19,316 bases of DNA from positions 1-19,316 of the forward strand of contig JAASTB010000012.1 in NCBI GenBank assembly GCA_021767625.1, written 5' to 3'. Under the pieces are notes generated by a model, which saw only the letters and a program-made list of their open reading frames with translations, was not told the DNA's origin and did no database searches. The DNA comes from Wenzhouxiangella sp. (lineage in GTDB: Bacteria; Pseudomonadota; Gammaproteobacteria; Xanthomonadales; Wenzhouxiangellaceae). This document shows, in pieces, positions 14,994-19,316 of this stretch (positions within the stretch are counted from its first letter, which is position 1; each line of letters begins with the position of its first letter). A program made the position numbers and the translations under genes.

Positions 14994-15406
14994 AGGCGGG
15001 AGTTTCGGCCGGGGTTTACGCGGCGGTGGCGGCCGGCGGCGCCTTCGGGGGGATGCTGCGCATGCTGTTACTGGCGGCGTGGCCGCCGGCGCCGGGCGGC
15101 CTGCCGCTGGCCCTTCTGGGCGTCAACACGGCCGGCTCGTGCCTGATCGGCCTGGTTCTGGCCTTCAGTGAACCGGGGCGGATCCGCAGACTGCCGCCGG
15201 GCCTTTCAGTGGGCCTGATGGCCGGGTTTTGCGGGGCGTTGACGACCTTTTCGGCCTTTAGCGTGGAACTGCTCGACCTGGGGGTGTCCCGCGGCTTGAG
15301 GTATGGCCTGCTCTCGCTGGTTTGCTGGTTGTTCGCAGCGGCGCTGGGGCTGGTCGTGGGTCGGAAGATGAACCGGCCGCTCGAGGGCGGCCGCCGAAGC
15401 AGTTGA
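14990..15406 (+). CDS. crcB: Fluoride channel subunit CrcB, second paralogue
   Basis: The second Fluc subunit has 138 aa. LLGVNTAGSCLIGLV (helix 2) and AGFCGALTTFSAFSVE (helix 3) are the family motifs. Basic residues lie at the N-terminus, in loop 2-3 (EPGRIRR) and in the C-terminal tail (GRKMNRPLEGGRR), predicting both ends inside, opposite to the first paralogue. The pair therefore looks like a fixed-topology heterodimer rather than two dual-topology homodimers. The GTG start at 14990 lies in the stop of the first crcB. A roughly 18-bp gap leads to the small membrane protein gene. Confidence 0.92.
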   Translation: MKAGVSAGVYAAVAAGGAFGGMLRMLLLAAWPPAPGGLPLALLGVNTAGSCLIGLVLAFSEPGRIRRLPPGLSVGLMAGFCGALTTFSAFSVELLDLGVSRGLRYGLLSLVCWLFAAALGLVVGRKMNRPLEGGRRSS

Positions 15407-15423
15407 ACGTTCTGGAGAAAGCG

Positions 15424-15705
15424 ATGTTGATCGATGCCCTGATTCTACTCCCCGTGACCCTGTTTCTGCTGTGGCTCTATGCCTATTCCGGCCCCCGCGG
15501 GCTGCGCGGGGCGTCCTGGATCGCCGACCGGCTTCCGGCCCTGGCCGCCGTCGGCGTGGCGGCCGCCGTGCTCGTGTGGCTTCACCTGACGCTGGAGTTC
15601 GAGGATCTCAATCGAAACATCATCGCCGTCGTCTCCGCCTACCTGGTGCTGCTCACCGGGCTGGGGCTGGCCTGGCTGCTGCGCTGGTTGCGCTCCCGGC
15701 GTTGA
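15424..15705 (+). CDS. Small three-helix membrane protein of unknown function
   Basis: The 93-aa product has three predicted membrane helices, at about residues 3-22, 38-57 and 67-88, and ends in a basic tail (RWLRSRR). The loop after helix 1 is SGPRGLRGASW and helix 2 ends in an acidic LEFEDLNRN. A GGAG 6 nt before the ATG at 15424 fixes the start. I recognise no family. It follows the crcB pair by 17 bp and is probably the last gene of the trpS-FAH-crcB-crcB unit; a link to fluoride export is only positional. Confidence 0.75.
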   Translation: MLIDALILLPVTLFLLWLYAYSGPRGLRGASWIADRLPALAAVGVAAAVLVWLHLTLEFEDLNRNIIAVVSAYLVLLTGLGLAWLLRWLRSRR

Positions 15706-15711
15706 TATACT
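15703..15711 (+). promoter_or_regulatory. Extended -10 promoter of the two-gene hypothetical cassette
   Basis: TG at 15703-15704, one spacer base, then TATACT at 15706-15711 form an extended -10. The start of transcription would be near 15718, and AGGGAG at 15740-15745 is the ribosome binding site, 9 nt before the ATG at 15755. No -35 is visible at 16-18 bp, which extended -10 promoters can lack. The element overlaps the end of the preceding membrane-protein gene. Confidence 0.55.
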
Positions 15712-15754
15712 CGGCTGTGATGATGCCTCGCGGTATGCAAGGGAGACAGCCGCA

Positions 15755-16324
15755 ATGATGCCCAACGGCTCGTATTCGGTCGACAGCCTGCTCAAGTTTC
15801 TCAAGTATGCGGGCATGGAGGGCCTGGTCAATCCGGCGTCAGCGCGCAGCCGGCGCAACGCGGTCGAGCAGCTGGCGTCCGAATTGACCGATGAAGAGCG
15901 GGCCGACCTGCGCAAGGTCGACGTCGACGATCTCGCCTCGCGTTTCCACAAACTCGAGGAGTCGAGCCTTCGACTCGAAGCGCTCGAACTCTACGCCGAG
16001 CGCTTCCGCCTGGCGTTGGCCGACTTCCTGGCCTGGAACGAGAATCCCGCCGCCTTCGATACGGTGGGATCGGAACGCCTGCGGGCCATTCCTCGCGGCC
16101 CAGGCGGGCGCAGTGGGGTCGGGCCGGATCAGGAAGTGGCCGAGCGGATCGCGCTGGAAAGTACGGAGAACCCGTCGGACGTCGTGCCGGTGGCCCTCGC
16201 AGATAACCGGGTCGTGCACATCGCCGGCCTGCCGCTCGACCTGAGCAAGGCCGAAGCCGACAAGATTTGCCGCGTGGTGCGCGCTTTCGCCGTCGGAGTC
16301 GATGCACCGGAGGACGAATCATGA
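15755..16324 (+). CDS. Hypothetical protein with an integrase core-binding-like N-terminus
   Basis: This 189-aa soluble protein matches no characterised protein I can name. The N-terminal part (about 8-100) is all-helical, and its pattern resembles the DNA-binding SAM-like domain of tyrosine recombinases: SLLKFLKYAGMEGLVNPASA (11-30), ARSRRNAVEQL (30-40), a central DLRKVDVDDLASRF (51-64), then ALELYAERFRLALADFLAW (76-94). The catalytic domain (RHRY tetrad) is absent. After a Gly/Pro-rich linker (112-123), the C-terminal part has VVHIAGLPLDLSKAEADKICRVVRAFA (153-179), a strand-helix unit. The start has an AGGGAG ribosome site and an upstream extended -10. It overlaps the next gene in ATGA. It is most likely a helical DNA- or protein-binding factor; this is inference. 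Confidence 0.8.
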   Translation: MMPNGSYSVDSLLKFLKYAGMEGLVNPASARSRRNAVEQLASELTDEERADLRKVDVDDLASRFHKLEESSLRLEALELYAERFRLALADFLAWNENPAAFDTVGSERLRAIPRGPGGRSGVGPDQEVAERIALESTENPSDVVPVALADNRVVHIAGLPLDLSKAEADKICRVVRAFAVGVDAPEDES

Positions 16325-16911
16325 GTCGTCTAGTGTGGGTCACTCCGATGGTGCTGTTCGGCGTCATCGGCATCGGGTTGTGGCTTTATTTCATCAATCC
16401 GGCGCCCAGCAATCCGTTTCACGACGAACTGGTGCCTGAACTGGTCGTCTTCTGTATCGAAGGCTTCATATTGCTCGGCCTGCTGAGCATGATCCAGCGC
16501 TCACGCGAGCACGCGCGACGGCAGGAGTTGTGGCTGAGCCTGAGGGGGTCTTTCCGCGACCTGCTTTCCCTGCTCGATATCGCCTTCCTGGATCCGGAGG
16601 GCGAGCCCAGCCCCTCGAAGGAGCTCGAAACCGAGCCGGGCGTGATCGATCGTCTGCTCTCCGACCTGGATGAGCGCCACCCCGACCTCGACAGCCTGGT
16701 AGCCATCAAGCGTGAAGCAGAAGAGACGCTGTCGCTCACTCGCGACCTGGTTGCTGTTGCCGCGCAGCTTTCGGCGGTTCACATGAATTGGTGGATCGCC
16801 ATCGTCGACAGCATTCGGCGACTGTCGGAAGCTACCGATCGTCGGAGCATGGAGAAGGCGGTCTACGAGATGCTGGTCAATATCCGGGAGTTCGATCGGC
16901 TGGGGATCTGA
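16321..16911 (+). CDS. Hypothetical two-helix membrane protein with cytoplasmic helical domain
   Basis: The 196-aa product has two membrane helices (about 5-25 and 39-59) joined by a short polar loop (NPAPSNPFHDELVPE), predicting both ends in the cytoplasm. The rest (60-196) is a charged helical domain: RSREHARRQELWLSLRGSFR, an acidic Pro-rich stretch (91-107), then long amphipathic helices to FDRLGI. I do not recognise the family. The start at 16321 overlaps the stop of the preceding gene in ATGA, so the two proteins are probably partners. A hairpin terminator candidate follows, closing a self-contained two-gene unit. Confidence 0.8.
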   Translation: MSRLVWVTPMVLFGVIGIGLWLYFINPAPSNPFHDELVPELVVFCIEGFILLGLLSMIQRSREHARRQELWLSLRGSFRDLLSLLDIAFLDPEGEPSPSKELETEPGVIDRLLSDLDERHPDLDSLVAIKREAEETLSLTRDLVAVAAQLSAVHMNWWIAIVDSIRRLSEATDRRSMEKAVYEMLVNIREFDRLGI

Positions 16912-16929
16912 CTCTCACGAGCAAGACAA

Positions 16930-16951
16930 CGGGGCGGACAGTGCCGCCCCG
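16930..16951. terminator. Hairpin between convergent genes (probable terminator)
   Basis: CGGGGCGG (16930-16937) pairs perfectly with CCGCCCCG (16944-16951) around a 6-nt loop. The minus strand continues with the moderately T-rich GTTGTCTTGC, so it suits hsp20 best, but its position between two convergent genes allows use from both sides. Confidence 0.5.
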
Positions 16952-16982
16952 CGGTAGTGAAGCGCGAGTATCGAGCGAGGGC

Positions 16983-17522
16983 TTAGCTGCCCTTGATTTC
17001 GATGCGACGGCCGCTGGCCGACTGCAGATCCTCGCGGCGCGGGATCGTGACCTCCAGCACGCCATTCTTGAGCTCGGCGTTGATGTTGTCAGTGTCGGCG
17101 TCGCTCGGCAGCGTGAGCATCCGCTCGTAGCGGCCGAAGCTACGCTCGATTCGGTGGAACTGGTCGTCGCCGATCTCCTCGCTCTTGCGCTCCTTTCGCG
17201 CGCGGATGATCAGGGCGTCCTCGTCCACGCTCAGATCGATGTCATCGCGCTCGACGCCGGGCAGCTCGACCGCTAGATTGTAGGCCTTGTCGGTTTCGAA
17301 GATATCGAGCTGGGGCTGCATCAGCGCACGACTACCGTTGACGGTGGGTCGATCCAGTGCCCAACCGCTGTCGCCGAAGAAGCTGTCGACCAGCCGGTTC
17401 ATCTCTTCGTGCATGCGGGTGAATGGATCGAGATCCGACGTACCGGCGGACTGTCGCGAGACGGGCACCGAGGTCGAGCGTCGGAACCAGCGGGTGGGTG
17501 TTGTCAGATGGGTCATTGCCAT
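16983..17522 (-). CDS. Small heat shock protein (Hsp20/alpha-crystallin family)
   Basis: This 179-aa ATP-independent chaperone holds unfolding proteins during stress. The alpha-crystallin domain runs from about residue 70 (PQLDIFETDKAYNLAVELPGV) to 162 (LEVTIPRR) and includes the family mark AELKNGVL (149-156). The C-terminal tail has the IxI anchor (Ile174-Glu-Ile176) used in oligomer assembly. The N-terminal arm (1-69) is long and includes DPFTRMHEEMNRLVDSFFG, the usual amphipathic helix. The ATG at 17522 is chosen because GGAGGTG stands 6 nt upstream; a GTG at 17537 lies before that site. A sigma-32-type promoter and a structured leader precede it. Confidence 0.95.
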   Translation of the reverse strand: MAMTHLTTPTRWFRRSTSVPVSRQSAGTSDLDPFTRMHEEMNRLVDSFFGDSGWALDRPTVNGSRALMQPQLDIFETDKAYNLAVELPGVERDDIDLSVDEDALIIRARKERKSEEIGDDQFHRIERSFGRYERMLTLPSDADTDNINAELKNGVLEVTIPRREDLQSASGRRIEIKGS

Positions 17523-17528
17523 ACGAAT

Positions 17529-17535
17529 CACCTCC
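17529..17535 (-). promoter_or_regulatory. Ribosome binding site fixing the hsp20 start
   Basis: GGAGGTG on the minus strand, 6 nt before ATG 17522. The sequence AUUGCU just upstream can pair with GGUGAU of this site, so access may depend on temperature. Confidence 0.7.
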
Positions 17536-17604
17536 ACAGCAATCAGAAAGCAAAACGAACAACAACGACGTGCGTCGGCAGGCGATCCTCGCCTGCACGC
17601 CTTA

Positions 17605-17632
17605 AGATAGGGTCCGGCGAACTTTTTTCAAG
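17605..17632 (-). promoter_or_regulatory. Sigma-32-type heat shock promoter of hsp20
   Basis: On the minus strand, CTTGAAA (17632-17626), a 13-nt spacer and CCCTATCT (17612-17605) match the sigma-32 consensus CTTGAAA-N13/14-CCCCATnT with one mismatch in the -10. Transcription would start near 17598, leaving a leader of about 75 nt. The known heat-shock role of Hsp20 supports the call. A sigma-70 reading (TTGAAA-N16-TATCTT) is also possible. Confidence 0.75.
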
Positions 17633-17661
17633 TCGTCTCGACCAGAAAAAGTGCCTGACAA

Positions 17662-18567
17662 TCAACCCCTTCCGCGAGTCTGAGTCTTGTTGTGGCGGGC
17701 GTTCTTCTCCATGAAGCCGATGATCATGCCGGCGACGTCCTTTCCGGTGGCCGTCTCGATGCCCTCCAGGCCCGGAGAGGAGTTGACCTCCATGACCAGC
17801 GGACCGTGGTTGGAGCGCAGCAGGTCGACGCCGGCAACGTTGAGGCCCATGATCTTGGCCGCCCGCACTGCGGTCGAGCGTTCCTCGGGCGTGATCTTGA
17901 TCAGGCTGGCCGATCCGCCGCGGTGCAGGTTGGACCGGAATTCGCCGGGCTGGGCCTGGCGCTTGATGGCGGCGACCACCTTGCCGCCGACGACGAAGCA
18001 GCGGATGTCGGCGCCGCCGGCCTCCTTGATGTACTCCTGAACCATGATCGAGACGTTGAGGCCCATGAAGGCCTCCAGCACGGATTCGGCCGCCTTCTTG
18101 GTTTCGCACAGCACCACGCCTATGCCCTGGGTGCCCTCGAGCATCTTCACGACCAGCGGGGCGCCGCCGACCATCTGGATGAGGTCGCCGATATCCTTGG
18201 TCGCATAGGCGAAGCCCGTGACCGGCAGGCCGATCCCCTTGCGCGAGAGCAGCTGCAGGGAGCGAAGCTTGTCGCGCGAGCGCGTCACGGCGACGGACTC
18301 GTTGAGGGGGAAGGTGCCCATCATCTCGAACTGCCGCAGCACGGCGGTGCCGTAGAAGGTGATGGACGAGCCGATGCGGGGAATGACCGCGTCGAAGGGC
18401 TCGATCTGGTCGCCACGGTAGTGGATGGTCGGCCGATGCGAGGCGATGTTCATGTAGCAGCGCAGGGTGTCGACCACCTTGACGTCGTGACCGCGCTCCT
18501 GCGCGGCCTCGACCAGGCGACGGGTGGAATAGATCCGGCGGCTGCGAGAGAGAATGGCGATGCGCAT
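17662..18567 (-). CDS. rimK: Ribosomal protein S6--L-glutamate ligase family (ATP-grasp)
   Basis: RimK adds glutamate residues to the C-terminus of ribosomal protein S6, using ATP. The 301-aa product is the normal length and has all ATP-grasp parts: Lys141 (PLVVKMLEG) and the flexible Gly-rich loop GTQGIG (145-150) over the nucleotide, the hinge QEYI (177-180), Arg189 (ADIRCFVV), and the magnesium ligands Asp248, Glu260 and Asn262 (GVDLLRSN...VMEVNSSPGLEGIE). The N-terminal MRIAILSRSRRIYSTRRLVEAA is typical of RimK. It is preceded 27 bp upstream by a RimB-type protease gene on the same strand, the arrangement of the rimABK group. Confidence 0.95.
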   Translation of the reverse strand: MRIAILSRSRRIYSTRRLVEAAQERGHDVKVVDTLRCYMNIASHRPTIHYRGDQIEPFDAVIPRIGSSITFYGTAVLRQFEMMGTFPLNESVAVTRSRDKLRSLQLLSRKGIGLPVTGFAYATKDIGDLIQMVGGAPLVVKMLEGTQGIGVVLCETKKAAESVLEAFMGLNVSIMVQEYIKEAGGADIRCFVVGGKVVAAIKRQAQPGEFRSNLHRGGSASLIKITPEERSTAVRAAKIMGLNVAGVDLLRSNHGPLVMEVNSSPGLEGIETATGKDVAGMIIGFMEKNARHNKTQTRGRG

Positions 18568-18594
18568 CGTTGAGGACCCTCGAACGGTAATCGA

Positions 18595-19044
18595 CTACAG
18601 GCGGGGTTTGCCCTGGAGAAACGTGCGTGCGGGGTAGACCAGCGCATGGTTTTCCATGGCGGTGCGGCCCAGCAGCATCCGATAACGCATTCTCTCACGA
18701 TTGGTCAGGGTGATGTCCACATCCCAGCGAGAATGCCCCACGATGAGGGGCGTTCGGATCGTGATGCGTTCTTCTGGCTCGCCGGAGGTGTTGCGGACGC
18801 GGCGCATACGACGAACCTGCGCCTCGCAGCGTTGCCAGCGCATGTTTTCGTGCCGGCCGATGGGCACGCGAAACCTGGCGTAGGGGACGCCGTCGCGATC
18901 GAACTGCTCGATATCCATCGCGTGCAGGGCGCAGCTCTTTGCGCCGGTATCCACGCGAGCGCGAAGCTGGTTGATGCCGAGCTCGGGCAGGGCGACCCAC
19001 TCGCAGGCCCCGATGATCATGTTTGGCGCGATGTGTGACTTCAT
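18595..19044 (-). CDS. rimB: Retropepsin-like aspartic protease (RimB/COG4067 family)
   Basis: This 149-aa protein has a single pepsin-type active site, Asp32-Thr-Gly-Ala in LRARVDTGAKSCALHA, and the family end block MRYRMLLGRTAMENHALVYPARTFLQGKP. Such proteins are often annotated as ATP-dependent zinc proteases; in Pseudomonas the RimB member acts with RimK on the glutamate tail of S6. With one DTGA per chain it should dimerise like retroviral proteases. It lies 27 bp upstream of rimK on the same strand, supporting a common operon. The start is uncertain: ATG at 19044 is used, with ATG at 19020 as a shorter option (141 aa); neither has a good ribosome site. Confidence 0.88.
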   Translation of the reverse strand: MKSHIAPNMIIGACEWVALPELGINQLRARVDTGAKSCALHAMDIEQFDRDGVPYARFRVPIGRHENMRWQRCEAQVRRMRRVRNTSGEPEERITIRTPLIVGHSRWDVDITLTNRERMRYRMLLGRTAMENHALVYPARTFLQGKPRL

Positions 19045-19074
19045 GCGCTTGAGGATACCTCAGAGGTCGTCGGT

Positions 19075-19161
19075 CTCACGCGGAGCCGCCGAGTTGCGGA
19101 GTCCGCAGAGAAAAGAATTCCTTGACTCTGCGTTCTCTGCAACTCGGCGACTCTGCGTGAG
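19075..19161. repeat. 36-bp imperfect inverted repeat with CTCTGCG motifs
   Basis: The left arm at 19075-19110 and the right arm at 19126-19161 are reverse complements at 31 of 36 positions, around a 15-nt AT-rich loop. The right arm contains three CTCTGC units. The element fills most of the gap between the RimB-type gene and the E2 gene, has no ORF and shows no convincing target duplication. The five mismatches suggest an aged dispersed repeat. It differs in sequence from the element at 2099-2167. Confidence 0.7.
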
Positions 19162-19181
19162 GCGGTTCGAGCATGGAGAGG

Positions 19182-19316
19182 CTATTCTGCCTTCGACAGG
19201 TCGGCGATCATGGCCTTGAGGAAGCGCGCCGCTTCGCCGCCGGTGACCGTGCGGTGGTCGAAGGTGAGCGACAGCGGGATCATGCGGTGCACTTCCACGC
19301 CGCCGAGCACCGGCAC
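19182..19316 (-). CDS. 2-oxoacid dehydrogenase E2 acyltransferase, C-terminal fragment
   Basis: Only the last 44 codons are in the window; the gene continues past its right end. The peptide contains MIPLSLTFDHRTVTGGEAAR, which matches the catalytic DHRxxxG motif of dihydrolipoamide acyltransferases, followed by the usual terminal helix (FLKAMIADLSKAE). These enzymes are the cores of pyruvate, 2-oxoglutarate or branched-chain 2-oxoacid dehydrogenase complexes. Which one cannot be told from this fragment. The aspartate usual four residues after the catalytic His (DHRxxDG) is Thr here, a variant to check in the full protein. Confidence 0.85.
   Translation of the reverse strand: MPVLGGVEVHRMIPLSLTFDHRTVTGGEAARFLKAMIADLSKAE

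Noticed and set aside
17692..18573. 293-codon plus-strand open frame opposite rimK
   Set aside because: It is antisense to a complete rimK; the composition is Asp/His/Gly/Ala-rich without domain features.
1..19316. tRNA/rRNA genes, CRISPR arrays, insertion sequences, prophage
   Set aside because: No cloverleaf, no regularly spaced direct repeats, no transposase or phage structural genes were seen. The only repeats are the two inverted-repeat elements listed.

Overview
The window is a GC-rich chromosomal segment with dense coding, short intergenic gaps and many 4-bp ATGA/GTGA stop-start overlaps. The content fits an aerobic gammaproteobacterium: prpB-prpC, divergent oxyR/ahpCD, a YciA-type thioesterase, rimB-rimK and a DUF502 protein. 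A Chromatiales/Wenzhouxiangella-like source is my inference from gene content; no rRNA gene or other marker here fixes it. I see no tRNA or rRNA gene, CRISPR array, transposase or prophage.

Layout. (1) 1-2057: prpB-prpC of the methylcitrate cycle, translationally coupled, behind an extended -10 promoter. (2) 2058-2175: alternative hairpins and an AT-rich 23-bp inverted repeat between convergent genes. (3) 2176-4076, minus strand: a zinc aspartoacylase/succinylglutamate desuccinylase-family enzyme, a 69-aa PspB-like membrane/coiled-coil protein and a DUF502 membrane protein. (4) 4238-8888, plus strand: a four-gene Gld-type ABC operon (ATPase, permease, GldG-like protein, DUF4340 protein), possibly with a heat-shock-type promoter. 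(5) 8911-11275: oxyR divergent from ahpC-ahpD, with a correctly spaced 37-bp OxyR operator between them and a strong terminator after ahpD. (6) 11314-12833: a small acyl-CoA thioesterase convergent with a RuBisCO-like protein (form IV) that has altered active-site residues. (7) 12904-15705: trpS, a fumarylacetoacetate-hydrolase-fold enzyme, two crcB paralogues with opposite predicted topology (a two-gene fluoride channel), and a 93-aa three-helix membrane protein, apparently one transcription unit. (8) 15706-16951: a compact two-gene cassette of unrecognised function, a soluble protein resembling an integrase core-binding domain and a two-helix membrane protein, with its own promoter and a hairpin at the end. 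(9) 16983-19044, minus strand: Hsp20 with a sigma-32-type promoter and a possible RNA thermometer, then rimK and a retropepsin-like RimB-type protease. (10) 19075-19161: a second, unrelated 36-bp inverted repeat, then the 3' end of a 2-oxoacid dehydrogenase E2 gene that runs off the window.

How they fit together: propionyl-CoA disposal (prpBC) and acyl-CoA hydrolysis sit near stress functions (OxyR-AhpCD, Hsp20, fluoride export) and envelope functions (PspB-like/DUF502, Gld-type ABC). The least explained parts are the 15755-16911 gene pair and the RuBisCO-like protein. The two palindromic repeats and the heat-shock-type promoters are the most interesting non-coding signals.
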